This document shows positions 19,753-29,293 of a stretch of DNA of 64,000 nt, one piece after another. The translations under genes and the position numbers were made by a program. Source of the DNA: Cellulomonas taurus (GTDB lineage Bacteria; Actinomycetota; Actinomycetes; Actinomycetales; Cellulomonadaceae); assembly GCF_012931845.1 (NCBI RefSeq), contig NZ_CP051884.1, positions 2,728,001-2,792,000 of the forward strand. Reading direction: 5' to 3'. The notes beneath the pieces were generated by a model. It was not told the origin of the DNA, did not search any database, and was given only the letters and a program-made list of their open reading frames with translations. Each line of letters opens with the position of its first letter. Positions within the stretch are counted from its first letter, which is position 1.

Positions 19753-20598
19753 ATGACCACCTGGAACAAGGGCCCGCTGCTGGGCTTCGACACCGAGACC
19801 ACCGGCGTCGACGTGCACCACGACCGGATCGTGACCGCCGCGCTGGTCCGCCGGGACGCGGACGGCGCCACGGTCCGCACCTGGCTGATCGACCCCGGGG
19901 TCCCGATCCCGGAGGCCGCCAGCGCGATCCACGGCATCAGCACCGAGCACGCCCGGGAGCACGGGGTGGCCCCGGCCGGTGCCCTGACCGAGATCGCCGA
20001 GGCCATCGCGCAGGCGATGCGGGACGGGGTGCCCGTGGTCGCCTACAACGCCTCCTTCGACCTCTGCCTGCTGGAGGCGGAGCTGGAACGGCATCGGCTG
20101 CCGACCGTGAGCGACCGGCTCGGTGGTGCGCTGGTCCCGGTGATCGACCCCCTGGTGCTGGACCGCGCCGAGGACCGCTACCGCAAGGGCAAGCGCAAGC
20201 TGATCGACCTGTGTGGCGTCTACCAGGTGGTCGACACCGGTCAGCTGCACACCGCCGACGTCGACGTGGTCGCCACCCTGGACGTGCTGGAGCGGATCGT
20301 CGACCGGTTCCCGCACCTGGGCGAACTGCCCTTGGCCGAGCTGCACGACTACCAGGTGACCGCGCACCGTGCGTGGGCCGAGGCGTTCAACACCTGGCGG
20401 ACCCAGCAGGGCTACGACGGCGAGGGGGCCGTCACGGCATGGCCGGTGCCTGCCACACCACAGACGCTCTCGGGCGCACCCGCAGTGTCCACGCCGTCCC
20501 CGCGGACCCCGTCCGCTGCCGAGGTCGGGCACCTCGCCGCGCCCGCCCACCCGGCACCGCCCGAGGGTCGGCCGATCCAGGACACCCTGATCGCCTGA
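19753..20598 (+). CDS. DnaQ-like 3'-5' exonuclease (DEDDh)
   Basis: A 281-residue exonuclease of the epsilon/DnaQ superfamily. Exo I is FDTETTG, Exo II is VAYNASFDLCLLEAE and Exo III is HTADVD, giving all DEDDh metal and general-base residues. The C-terminal 80 residues are Pro/Ala-rich and probably unstructured. It may proofread or trim DNA or small RNA, but no polymerase or nuclease partner is adjacent. The start is between ATG 19753 (chosen, directly before the conserved core) and ATG 19741; the much longer open frame upstream has no homology. Confidence 0.9.
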   Translation: MTTWNKGPLLGFDTETTGVDVHHDRIVTAALVRRDADGATVRTWLIDPGVPIPEAASAIHGISTEHAREHGVAPAGALTEIAEAIAQAMRDGVPVVAYNASFDLCLLEAELERHRLPTVSDRLGGALVPVIDPLVLDRAEDRYRKGKRKLIDLCGVYQVVDTGQLHTADVDVVATLDVLERIVDRFPHLGELPLAELHDYQVTAHRAWAEAFNTWRTQQGYDGEGAVTAWPVPATPQTLSGAPAVSTPSPRTPSAAEVGHLAAPAHPAPPEGRPIQDTLIA

Positions 20599-20672
20599 AA
20601 TCTCACCTCTGATATGCGCAAACGCGCCCGACACCGGATCTTCACCTTCCAGGCGTCGCCACTATCTCATCC

Positions 20673-22265
20673 ATGAGTTACGGTCGTCCCGTGACTCAGA
20701 CGACCACACCTGCCACCGGTTCCATCCCGACCGTGCGCACCCTGCCCGAGCAACTGGCCCACGTCGGCTCGCTCGTCCGCTCCGCACGACGCCACCGCGG
20801 CCTCACCCAGGCCCAGCTCGCGGAGCTCCTGAACACCAGCCAATCCGCCGTGCACCGGATCGAACAGGGCACCCAGAACCTCAGCCTGGACATGCTCACC
20901 CGGATCGGCGCGGCGCTGGACTCCCCCATCGTCACCGTCGGCGCACCCCAGCGCACCCACCTGCGGGTCACCGGCGGGCACCAGCTGTCCGGCCGGATCG
21001 ACGTCAACACCTCCAAGAACGGCGCCGTCGCGCTGCTGTGCGCCAGCCTGCTGAACCGCGGCACCACCAAGCTCCGCAACGTCGCCCGGATCGTCGAGGT
21101 GGACCGGATCGTCGAGGTGCTGCGCTCCATCGGGGTGCGCGCCACCTGGTCCGCCGACGGCCGCGACCTGGAGATCGTCGTCCCGCGGGATCTGGACCTG
21201 GAGTCGATCGACGTGGACGCCGCCGTGCGCACCCGGTCGATCATCATGTTCTTCGGCCCGCTGCTCAGCCAGTTCGACGACTTCAAGCTGCCCTACGCCG
21301 GTGGCTGCGACCTCGGCTCGCGCACCGTCGAGCCGCACATGATCGCGCTGCGGCCCTTCGGGCTGACGGTCACCGCCACCAACAGCCGCTACCACGCGAC
21401 CGTGGCCGACCCGGGCAGCACCGACCTGCAGATCGTGCTCACCGAGCGCGGCGACACCGTCACCGAGAACGCCCTGATGGCGGCCGCCCGGCGCGACGGA
21501 CTGACGATCATCCGCAACGCCAGCCCGAACTACATGGTCCAGGACCTGTGCTTCTACCTGGAGCTGCTCGGCGTGACGATCGAGGGCATCGGCACCACCA
21601 CCCTCCGGGTGCACGGCAAGGCCGAGCTGGACGCCGACGTGGAGTACGCGGTGTCCGAGGACCCGGTCGAGGCGATGAGCCTGCTCACCGCGGGCATCGT
21701 CACCGGGTCACAGATCACCGTGGGCCGGGTGCCGATCGAGTTCATGGAGATCGAGCTGGCCACCCTCGCGGAGATGGGCCTGCGCTACGAGCTCTCCGGC
21801 GAGTACACCGCGCACAACGGGCGCACCCGCCTGGTGGACGTCACCGTCTTCCCCAGTGAGCTGCGCGCCCCGGCCAACACGGTGCACCCGATGCCCTTCC
21901 CGGGGCTGAACATCGACAATCTGCCGTTCTTCGTGGCGATCGCCGCCTGCGCGGAGGGCACCACCCTGGTGCACGACTGGGTGTACGACGGTCGCGCCAT
22001 CCACCTGACCGACCTGACCCGACTCGGTGCGGGGGTGCGCCTGCTGGACGCGCACCGACTGCAGGTCGAGGGCCCGACCCGGTGGTCCGGCGCCGAGATC
22101 TCCTGCCCGCCCGCTTTGCGCCCGGCGGTGGTGATCCTGCTCAGCATGCTCGCCGCCAAGGGCACCAGCGTGCTGCGCGACGTGGACATCATCGCCCGCG
22201 GCTACGAGCAGCTGCAGGAGCGGCTGGTCGAGCTCGGCGCGCAGATCGAGACCTTCCGGGACTGA
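20673..22265 (+). CDS. HTH-MurA fusion: XRE domain plus enolpyruvyl transferase
   Basis: A 530-residue protein with two parts. Residues about 25-88 form an XRE-type helix-turn-helix (LVRSARRHRGLTQAQLAELL and NTSQSAVHRIEQG). Residues about 95-530 are a UDP-N-acetylglucosamine 1-carboxyvinyltransferase (MurA) domain, which would transfer enolpyruvate from PEP to UDP-GlcNAc. The substrate Lys lies in NTSKNGA, the loop Cys is present at residue 212 (GGCDLGSR), and the C-terminal GRAIHLTDLTRLGA corresponds to the FENRFMH helix. It may be a PEP/UDP-GlcNAc-sensing regulator, a second MurA, or both. ATG 20673 is used; GTG 20691 is the alternative and neither has a ribosome site. Confidence 0.9.
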   Translation: MSYGRPVTQTTTPATGSIPTVRTLPEQLAHVGSLVRSARRHRGLTQAQLAELLNTSQSAVHRIEQGTQNLSLDMLTRIGAALDSPIVTVGAPQRTHLRVTGGHQLSGRIDVNTSKNGAVALLCASLLNRGTTKLRNVARIVEVDRIVEVLRSIGVRATWSADGRDLEIVVPRDLDLESIDVDAAVRTRSIIMFFGPLLSQFDDFKLPYAGGCDLGSRTVEPHMIALRPFGLTVTATNSRYHATVADPGSTDLQIVLTERGDTVTENALMAAARRDGLTIIRNASPNYMVQDLCFYLELLGVTIEGIGTTTLRVHGKAELDADVEYAVSEDPVEAMSLLTAGIVTGSQITVGRVPIEFMEIELATLAEMGLRYELSGEYTAHNGRTRLVDVTVFPSELRAPANTVHPMPFPGLNIDNLPFFVAIAACAEGTTLVHDWVYDGRAIHLTDLTRLGAGVRLLDAHRLQVEGPTRWSGAEISCPPALRPAVVILLSMLAAKGTSVLRDVDIIARGYEQLQERLVELGAQIETFRD

Positions 22266-22272
22266 CGGCACG

Positions 22273-22316
22273 CACGCGAAGGGCCCCGGCGACCGATCGC
22301 CGGGGCCCTTCGCGTG
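22273..22316. terminator. Bidirectional terminator, HTH-MurA / guaB
   Basis: A 20-bp stem (22273-22292 with 22297-22316) around a four-base CCGA loop. It sits 7 bases after the HTH-MurA stop and 3 bases after the guaB stop on the opposite strand, serving both convergent genes. Confidence 0.88.
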
Positions 22317-22319
22317 TGC

Positions 22320-23888
<1,569 letters not shown>

Positions 23889-24578
23889 TCAGCGGATCAG
23901 GCCGCGCCGCAGTCCGATCGCCACCGCCTGGGCGCGGTCCGCGGCACCCAGCTTCCGGAACAGCCGGCGGGCGTGGGTCTTGATGGTGTCCTCGGACAGG
24001 TACAGCTCCTGGCCGATTTGGGCGTTCGAGCGACCGTTGCTCATCCCGACCAGCACCTCGATCTCGCGCTTGGTCAACTGCACCTCGCCCAGTCCGCCGC
24101 TGGCCTGCGCCGGGAGCTCCGGGGTGAGCACCGCGGTGGTCGCCGCCGTGGCGGCGGCCGCCAGACCGTCCTGACCCGGGACGCCGTCGGCGCCGCGACC
24201 CTCGTGACCACCCGGCCCGGCCAGGATGTGCGCGGCGACGGCGGCCAGCTCGGCGCGACCGACGTCCGGCGACAGGTAGCCCCGAGCACCGAGCGCGATG
24301 GCGCGGTCCAGGGCGATCTCGTCACCGGGCACCGCCAGCATCACGACGGTGGCCGGGGCAGGGATGGCGCGCAGGCGACGGATCGCCTCCACCGGACCCG
24401 GCGACGGCAGGTGCGCGTCCAGCAGCACGATGGTCGGCGGCATGCGCCGGGCCAGCGTGACCAGTTCGTCGACCGAACCTGCTGCTCGCACCGGTGCCAG
24501 GGCGGGTACGCCGAGCGCCGTGAGGACGATGCGCTCCCGCACCGTCGTGGATCCGTGGCACACCACGACGCCCGCCAT
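23889..24578 (-). CDS. bldM: BldM-like orphan response regulator
   Basis: A 229-residue protein with an atypical receiver and a LuxR-type DNA-binding domain. The C-terminal half (GMSNGRSNAQIGQELYLSED, then TIKTHARRLFRKLGA) closely follows Streptomyces BldM as I recall it. Asp54 is kept (IVLLDAHLPS), but the acidic pair at the start of the receiver is missing (VVCHGSTTV) and the conserved Lys near GYLSPD is lost, so phosphorylation is unlikely. The position between guaB and whiD is the same as in Streptomyces, where BldM controls development. ATG 24578 is preferred over the TTG directly before it. Here it may control growth-phase or envelope genes. Confidence 0.85.
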   Translation of the reverse strand: MAGVVVCHGSTTVRERIVLTALGVPALAPVRAAGSVDELVTLARRMPPTIVLLDAHLPSPGPVEAIRRLRAIPAPATVVMLAVPGDEIALDRAIALGARGYLSPDVGRAELAAVAAHILAGPGGHEGRGADGVPGQDGLAAAATAATTAVLTPELPAQASGGLGEVQLTKREIEVLVGMSNGRSNAQIGQELYLSEDTIKTHARRLFRKLGAADRAQAVAIGLRRGLIR

Positions 24579-24609
24579 CAACTTCCGCCTTCCGTCGACC
24601 GGACTATCC

Positions 24610-24632
24610 GGCCGATGGTGTCTGTATCGGCC
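24610..24632. promoter_or_regulatory. Inverted repeat upstream of bldM
   Basis: GGCCGAT and ATCGGCC, separated by nine bases, lie 32-54 bases upstream of the bldM ATG. The spacing suits a dimeric regulator. The binding protein is unknown; autoregulation by BldM or the neighbouring MerR protein is possible. Confidence 0.4.
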
Positions 24633-24671
24633 AGATCTGACCGGACGTTAGTGGCCGGAGGTCCTGGACGC

Positions 24672-25655
24672 TCACCGAACCGAGCCGGGCGCCCCCTCCG
24701 CGACGGCGGCGACCTCGTGCAGCACCCCCGCGAACGAACGCACGCGCTGCACCCGGTGGTCCAGCGGTACCTGCGCCGCGGCGACGTCGGGCACCATCAC
24801 GAACTGCATCAGATCGGGGTGCTGTGCGGACAGCGCGTCCACGATGTCCAGATCGGGATCGGTGCGCTCGGACATCAGCACCGCCGCCGACGGGCTGGTC
24901 ATGGTGACGATCTCCCCCAGCCGGGTCTGACCGGCCGGACCCGCCACCACCCGGGCGTCCAGTCCCCGATCGGCCAGCGCGGCGGCGAGGACGTGCAGCT
25001 CCAACGGTCGCGGTTCGCCGGGCGGAGTGAACAGCAGCACCACCCGACGCCGGGACGGATGGCGCGGCACCTTGCTGAACCGGTCCCGCAGGGCGGCCAG
25101 GGCGGCGGCCACGATCACCTCGTCCGGCTCGTCCCCCGGACGCGCCAGCACGGTGCGGGCCGCGACCCCGGCGCGGGCGGGCACGATCAGGTCGGACCAC
25201 CAGCGGGACAGATCGTCCCCGGGGGCGAGCAGCGCACGGGCCGCCACCGAGTCCCCGCGCAGCGCGGCGTCGATCACCGCCGTCGGACTGGGTGCCACCG
25301 CGGGCGCGGCGCTCGGCTCGTCGCCACGGCCGGATTCCACGTCCTGGGCCTCGCTCGACCGGGCGGGGGCGGGGACCACCGCCAGGTGTCGCCCGTTCGT
25401 CCCGTCCCGGGCCAGCCGGGCGGCCTCGGCCGGCGGCACCCCGTCCAGGGTGAGCGAACGCATCTGGGTCAATCGCGCCACATCCGCGGCGGTGTACCGG
25501 CGATGCGCCCCCGCCGTGTGCTCGGACGGGCCCAGCCCATACCTACGGTCCCAGGTACGCAGGGTCGCGGCTGCCACACCTAGTCGTCGGGCCACCGCCG
25601 CAGGTGTCAGGGTCGCGCCCTCGGGCAGGGCGTCCGGCTCGTCGCCGTTCTGCAT
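24672..25655 (-). CDS. MerR-family regulator with B12-binding-like domain
   Basis: A 327-residue protein. Residues about 14-75 are a MerR helix-turn-helix (LTPAAVARRLGVAAATLRTW, then DRRYGLGPS and HRRYTAADVARL). A Pro/Ala-rich linker follows, then a helical region (about 125-200) and a Rossmann-like domain (about 210-320) resembling cobalamin-binding domains of CarH/LitR-type regulators. At the position of the usual lower-ligand motif ExHxxG the protein reads EPRPLE, so the His is absent and B12 binding is doubtful. ATG 25655 follows GAGGA at a proper distance; the longer open frame is rejected. It is divergent from whiD and is upstream of bldM on the same strand. Confidence 0.8.
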   Translation of the reverse strand: MQNGDEPDALPEGATLTPAAVARRLGVAAATLRTWDRRYGLGPSEHTAGAHRRYTAADVARLTQMRSLTLDGVPPAEAARLARDGTNGRHLAVVPAPARSSEAQDVESGRGDEPSAAPAVAPSPTAVIDAALRGDSVAARALLAPGDDLSRWWSDLIVPARAGVAARTVLARPGDEPDEVIVAAALAALRDRFSKVPRHPSRRRVVLLFTPPGEPRPLELHVLAAALADRGLDARVVAGPAGQTRLGEIVTMTSPSAAVLMSERTDPDLDIVDALSAQHPDLMQFVMVPDVAAAQVPLDHRVQRVRSFAGVLHEVAAVAEGAPGSVR

Positions 25656-25802
25656 GTACTCAGTCCTCGTTCGCGCCAGGGGTTGCGCTGATCGGTCCCC
25701 CGAGATTCTGCCGGGGGTCGGTCCCGGCCACCAACCGAGTCGCCCGAATCGCGCCACCGATCGGGTCACCTACCCGCGACCAAGGTCCCTGGGCATAGGT
25801 GG

Positions 25803-25831
25803 TTGAACAACTTTCGAATCGGTTGTACTGT
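25803..25831 (+). promoter_or_regulatory. Promoter of whiD
   Basis: TTGAAC (25803-25808), a 17-bp spacer and TACTGT (25826-25831) form a near-consensus housekeeping promoter 85 bases before the whiD start. The boxes are embedded in an imperfect inverted repeat (GGTTGAACA and TGTTCCAACC, 25801-25838), which could be an operator. Confidence 0.65.
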
Positions 25832-25915
25832 TCCAACCAGCGCGAACCGGACGGGTCCTGAAACGGCGACGAACGGAACGTGAACCCCCTCGAACTTCAC
25901 CGTCAGGAGTGTGCA

Positions 25916-26212
25916 ATGGCTGAGATCTCTCGCCTTCCCGGACCCGTGATGGAGCTGTGGGAGTGGCAGTACCAGGGTGCTTGCCGCGACGCCGACGAGA
26001 ACCTGTTCTTTCACCCGGAGGGCGAGCGCGGAGCCGCCCGTCGCCGCCGGGCCGAGGCCGCCAAGGCGATCTGCGCCACCTGCCCGGTGCTGAACGAGTG
26101 CCGCGAGCAGTCGCTGGCAGTGCGTGAGCCGTATGGCGTCTGGGGCGGCCTGAGCGAGGACGAGCGGACTGCGGTCCTGGCCGAGCGCGCGGGACGCAGC
26201 GCGGCGGTGTAA
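25916..26212 (+). CDS. whiD: WhiB-family iron-sulphur regulator, WhiD/WhiB3 type
   Basis: A 98-residue WhiB-like protein that binds a [4Fe-4S] cluster and usually acts with the principal sigma factor. The four cluster ligands are Cys23, Cys53, Cys56 and Cys62; the beta-turn GVWGG is at 74-78, and a short basic/Ala-rich tail follows. The N-terminus (MAEISRLPGPVMELWEWQ) and FFHPEGERG match WhiD of Streptomyces and WhiB3 of Mycobacterium, and the location beside bldM/guaB and groES agrees with both. ATG 25916 is chosen because CAGGAG lies seven bases upstream; the longer ATG-type start at 25880 has none. Confidence 0.93.
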   Translation: MAEISRLPGPVMELWEWQYQGACRDADENLFFHPEGERGAARRRRAEAAKAICATCPVLNECREQSLAVREPYGVWGGLSEDERTAVLAERAGRSAAV

Positions 26213-26276
26213 CACCCCCGAGAACTCGATGGCGGCGGTCCGCGGTGCGATACCGCGACAGTCCGCCGTCGTCACC

Positions 26277-26319
26277 CGACGAGGGCCCTGACGGTGCGAG
26301 ACCGTCCGGGCCCTCGTCG
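26277..26319 (+). terminator. Terminator after whiD
   Basis: 19-base arms (26277-26295 and 26301-26319) pair with one mismatch around a five-base loop, 65 bases after the whiD stop. The 211-bp gap between whiD and groES holds only this hairpin and the groES terminator. Confidence 0.75.
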
Positions 26320-26382
26320 CATGTCCGGCCGCATCCCGGCCAGGCATGTTCCGGCACCGCGACGCCGCGGTCCGGACACGAC

Positions 26383-26415
26383 GAAGGCCCCCACCGCGAT
26401 GCGATGGGGGCCTTC
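26383..26415 (-). terminator. Terminator after groES
   Basis: 11-bp arms (26383-26393 and 26405-26415) around an 11-base loop that can add three inner pairs. It starts 8 bases after the groES stop, so the transcript carries groES alone; no groEL follows. Confidence 0.75.
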
Positions 26416-26423
26416 TCAGCGGG

Positions 26424-26720
26424 TCACTTGGTGACGATCGCCAGGATGTCGCGGGCGGAGAGGATCAGGTACTCCTCGCCGTCGTACTTGACCTCGGTGC
26501 CGCCGTACTTGCTGTAGATGACCTTGTCACCCACGGCCACGTCCAGCGGGACACGGTTGCCGTTGTCGTCGATACGACCCGGACCGACCGACAGGACCTC
26601 GCCCTCCTGGGGCTTCTCCTTGGCACTGTCCGGGATGACCAGACCGGAGGCGGTGGTCTGCTCCGCCTCGAGCGTCTTGACGACGATCCGGTCCTCGAGC
26701 GGCTTGATGGAGACCGACAC
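26424..26720 (-). CDS. groES: Co-chaperonin GroES
   Basis: The 98-residue lid of the GroEL/GroES folding chamber. It contains the N-terminal strand [16 protein letters not shown], the mobile loop ([20 protein letters not shown]), the GPGR turn and the C-terminal [19 protein letters not shown] 26720 has GGAGG six bases upstream, so the longer open frame upstream is leader. No groEL lies next to it, so its partner must be elsewhere in the genome. Expression is predicted to be HrcA-controlled through the CIRCE element that covers its promoter. Confidence 0.96.
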   Translation of the reverse strand: MSVSIKPLEDRIVVKTLEAEQTTASGLVIPDSAKEKPQEGEVLSVGPGRIDDNGNRVPLDVAVGDKVIYSKYGGTEVKYDGEEYLILSARDILAIVTK

Positions 26721-26840
26721 GGCGGACCTCCCCTTCTCGCTTGTGAGTTGCCTGTACAAGAAAACCGAACGACCGGCCGTCGTCGCGGGTGCCGGCAGTC
26801 GTACGGGCTGCGCACCCTCCCAGGGAGAGTGCCCACGGTC

Positions 26841-26869
26841 ACTGTAGAAAGCGGTTAGCACTCGGTCAA
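26841..26869 (-). promoter_or_regulatory. Promoter of groES
   Basis: On the minus strand TTGACC (26864-26869) and TACAGT (26841-26846) are 17 bp apart, a near-consensus housekeeping promoter. The 5' untranslated region would be about 115 bases. The -35 box lies inside the CIRCE element. Confidence 0.75.
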
Positions 26870-26881
26870 GGCGAGTGCCAA
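26855..26881. promoter_or_regulatory. CIRCE element (HrcA operator)
   Basis: TTAGCACTC, nine bases, GAGTGCCAA: the canonical HrcA-binding inverted repeat with one mismatch in the second arm. It overlaps the groES -35 region, so HrcA would block polymerase until heat or protein damage releases it. The methyltransferase start (26908) is 27 bases away on the other side and might also be affected. Confidence 0.92.
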
Positions 26882-26907
26882 CGATCGTGGCGTGCGAGGA
26901 TCGCCGG

Positions 26908-28092
26908 ATGGACGCCGCCGGCCTCGCGAAACTGCTCAGCCCCGAGGGATGGGCGCTGCTCTCGGCACTGCCGCCCTACGACGCCGACGCGGCGATGGCG
27001 CTGTCCGAACGCCTGCGCCGGGACGGCTTCGACGCCGATCTGGTCGCCGCCGCGCTCACCCAGTCCCGGCTCCGGGCGAAGGCGCACGACAAACTCGGCG
27101 AGTTCGCCGACGGCATGCTGTTCACCCCGGCGGGTCTGGAGCAGGCGACCCGGCTGGTGGTCGCCGCCCGGCACGCCCGCCGCTACCGCGCCGCCGGGGT
27201 CACCCGGGTCGCGGACATCACCTGCGGCCTCGGCGCCGACGCGATCACGCTGGCCGGGGTCGGTCTCGCGGTCCTGGCGGTCGAGGCGGACGAGACCACC
27301 GCCGCCCTGGCCACGGTGAACCTGCGGCACTTCCCGGAGGCCACGGTCCGGCACGGTGACGGCCTGACGGTGGACTTCGCCGCCGAGGGCGTCGACGGGA
27401 TCTACGCCGACCCCGCTCGGCGGACTGGTTCGGGCGCGCGCCGACACGACCCCGCCGCCTACACCCCGGCGCTGGACCAGGTGCTCGCGCTGCGGGAGCG
27501 GGTCCCGGCGCTGGGCATGAAGCTCGGGCCGGGGGTGCCGCACTCGGCGCTGCCGGAGGACGCCGAGGCGCAGTGGGTGTCGGTGGACGGCGATGTCGTC
27601 GAGCTGGGGCTGTGGTTCGGTCCGCTCGCCGCCGACGGGCCGGGGCGGTCGGCGTTGTTGCTGGACGCGGCGGGTCGATCGGCGCAGCTGCGCGACTCCG
27701 GCGCGGTGGCCGAGACCGGTGGGCTGGGCGGCTACCTCTACGAGCCGGACGGGGCGGTGATCCGGGCCGGTCTGGTGGCCGAGGTCGCCGCCGAGGTGCA
27801 GGGTCGTCTGGTGGACCCCACCATCGCCTACGTGACCTCCGATGTGCTGCATCCCACCGCCTTCGCGACCCCGTACCGGGTGCTCGACTCGATGCCCTTC
27901 GGGCTGAAGCGGTTGAAGGCGTACCTGCGGGAACGGAACGTGGGCATCGCGACGATCAAGAAGCGCGGCACGGCGGTGGTCCCCGAGCAGCTGCGCCGCC
28001 AGCTCGACCTGCGCGGCGACGCCGAGACCACCCTGGTGCTCACCCGGGTCGCCGGTCAGCAGCAGGTCCTGGTCGTGGAGCCGGTCGCCTGA
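26908..28092 (+). CDS. THUMP-like class I SAM-dependent methyltransferase
   Basis: A 394-residue protein with a helical N-terminal part and a Rossmann methyltransferase core. Motif I is [14 protein letters not shown], the acidic residue after strand 2 is in VEADET, and the motif-IV-like catalytic sequence is YADPARR. The C-terminal domain ([33 protein letters not shown]) resembles the THUMP-like domain of actinobacterial predicted RNA methyltransferases; the substrate is unknown. ATG 26908 has GAGGA upstream. Its stop overlaps the next start (TGATG), so it is coupled to the glutamate-cysteine ligase gene. Confidence 0.85.
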   Translation: MDAAGLAKLLSPEGWALLSALPPYDADAAMALSERLRRDGFDADLVAAALTQSRLRAKAHDKLGEFADGMLFTPAGLEQATRLVVAARHARRYRAAGVTRVADITCGLGADAITLAGVGLAVLAVEADETTAALATVNLRHFPEATVRHGDGLTVDFAAEGVDGIYADPARRTGSGARRHDPAAYTPALDQVLALRERVPALGMKLGPGVPHSALPEDAEAQWVSVDGDVVELGLWFGPLAADGPGRSALLLDAAGRSAQLRDSGAVAETGGLGGYLYEPDGAVIRAGLVAEVAAEVQGRLVDPTIAYVTSDVLHPTAFATPYRVLDSMPFGLKRLKAYLRERNVGIATIKKRGTAVVPEQLRRQLDLRGDAETTLVLTRVAGQQQVLVVEPVA

Positions 28093-29228
28093 TGGCCACC
28101 CCGACGCGGTTGGACTTCGCCCGGTCGGAGCGCTCGACGGTCGGCATCGAGTGGGAGCTCGCCCTGGTCGACGCCGACTCCGGTGACCTGCGCCAGGTCG
28201 CCCGCACCGTGCTGGACGCGATCGGCGACGACGACCCGGCGATCAAGCAGGAGCTGCTGCTGAACACCGTCGAGGTGGTGTCGGGGGTCTGCCGCACCGT
28301 CGGTGAGGCCGGGGCGGACCTCTCGCACGCGATCGACCGGGTGCGCGAGCTGACCGATCCGCTGCGGGTGGAGCTGATGAGCGCCGGCACCCACCCGTTC
28401 GCGCGCTGGGCGCAGCAGAAGGTGACCGACAAGCAGCGCTACGCCACGCTGATCGACCGCACCCAGTGGTGGGGACGGCAGATGCTGATCTACGGGGTGC
28501 ACGTCCACGTCGGCATCGAGGACCGGGACAAGGTGCTGCCGATCTCCCGCGCGCTGCTGACCACCTTCGCCCACCTGCAGTCGTTGTCGGCGTCCAGCCC
28601 GTTCTGGGGCGGCAAGGACACCGGCTACGCCTCGAACCGCGCCCTGATGTTTCAGCAGTTGCCCACCGCCGGACTGCCGTTCCAGTTCGAGCGCTGGGAC
28701 CAGCTGGAGGCCTACGTCGGCGACATGCTGCACACTGGGGTGATCGACGCCTTCGACGAGGTGCGCTGGGATGTCCGCCCCTCGCCCCGGTTCGGCACCA
28801 TCGAGGCCCGGATCTGCGACGGGGCACCCACCCTGCTGGAGGTCACCGCCCTGGCGGCCCTGACGCACTGCCTGGTCGAGCACTTCTCCACCCTGCTGGA
28901 CCGGGGCGAGACGCTGCCGACCGTTCCGCCGTGGTTCGCCCAGGAGAACAAGTGGCGCTCGGCCCGCTACGGCATGGACGCGATCATCATCACCAACGCC
29001 GCCGGTGACGAGGAGCTGGTCACCGACGCGGTCTCCCGGCTGCTCACCGATCTGGCGCCGGTGGCGGAGCGACTGGGCTGCGCGCAGGAGCTGGACTCGG
29101 TGCGGGTGATCCTGCGCAAGGGGGCGTCGTACCAGCGGCAGCGGGCGGTGGCGCGGCGGCACGGTGGCGAGCTGGACGCGGTGGTGGCGTCGCTGGTCGC
29201 GGAGATGCGGGCAGGCCGCCCGCTCTGA
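28092..29228 (+). CDS. Carboxylate-amine ligase, YbdK-type glutamate-cysteine ligase
   Basis: A 378-residue GCS2-family ATP-dependent ligase that joins glutamate-like carboxylates to amines such as cysteine. The N-terminal GIEWELALVD (metal/nucleotide Glu residues), HVHVGIEDRDK, NRALMFQQLPTAGLPF and the C-terminal RVILRKGASYQRQR match YbdK proteins (usual length about 370). In actinobacteria such enzymes may act in thiol or unknown small-molecule pathways; the true substrate is not shown. The ATG shares a base with the upstream TGA, indicating coupling to the methyltransferase. Confidence 0.88.
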   Translation: MATPTRLDFARSERSTVGIEWELALVDADSGDLRQVARTVLDAIGDDDPAIKQELLLNTVEVVSGVCRTVGEAGADLSHAIDRVRELTDPLRVELMSAGTHPFARWAQQKVTDKQRYATLIDRTQWWGRQMLIYGVHVHVGIEDRDKVLPISRALLTTFAHLQSLSASSPFWGGKDTGYASNRALMFQQLPTAGLPFQFERWDQLEAYVGDMLHTGVIDAFDEVRWDVRPSPRFGTIEARICDGAPTLLEVTALAALTHCLVEHFSTLLDRGETLPTVPPWFAQENKWRSARYGMDAIIITNAAGDEELVTDAVSRLLTDLAPVAERLGCAQELDSVRVILRKGASYQRQRAVARRHGGELDAVVASLVAEMRAGRPL

Positions 29229-29252
29229 GCCGGGCGGGCCCTACCAGGTCCA

Positions 29253-29287
29253 GCTAGTTGGCAATACCCACTAGCTGGCGTTACCGT
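29253..29287 (+). promoter_or_regulatory. padR promoter with operator repeats
   Basis: TTGGCA (29258-29263), 18 bp and TACCGT (29282-29287) end six bases before the padR ATG, so the mRNA is probably leaderless. The same stretch carries a direct repeat with 17-bp period (CTAGTTGGCAATACC at 29254, CTAGCTGGCGTTACC at 29271) and an inverted GCTAGT...ACTAGC. These cover both promoter boxes, the usual layout for autorepression. Confidence 0.65.
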
Positions 29288-29293
29288 GGTGCC

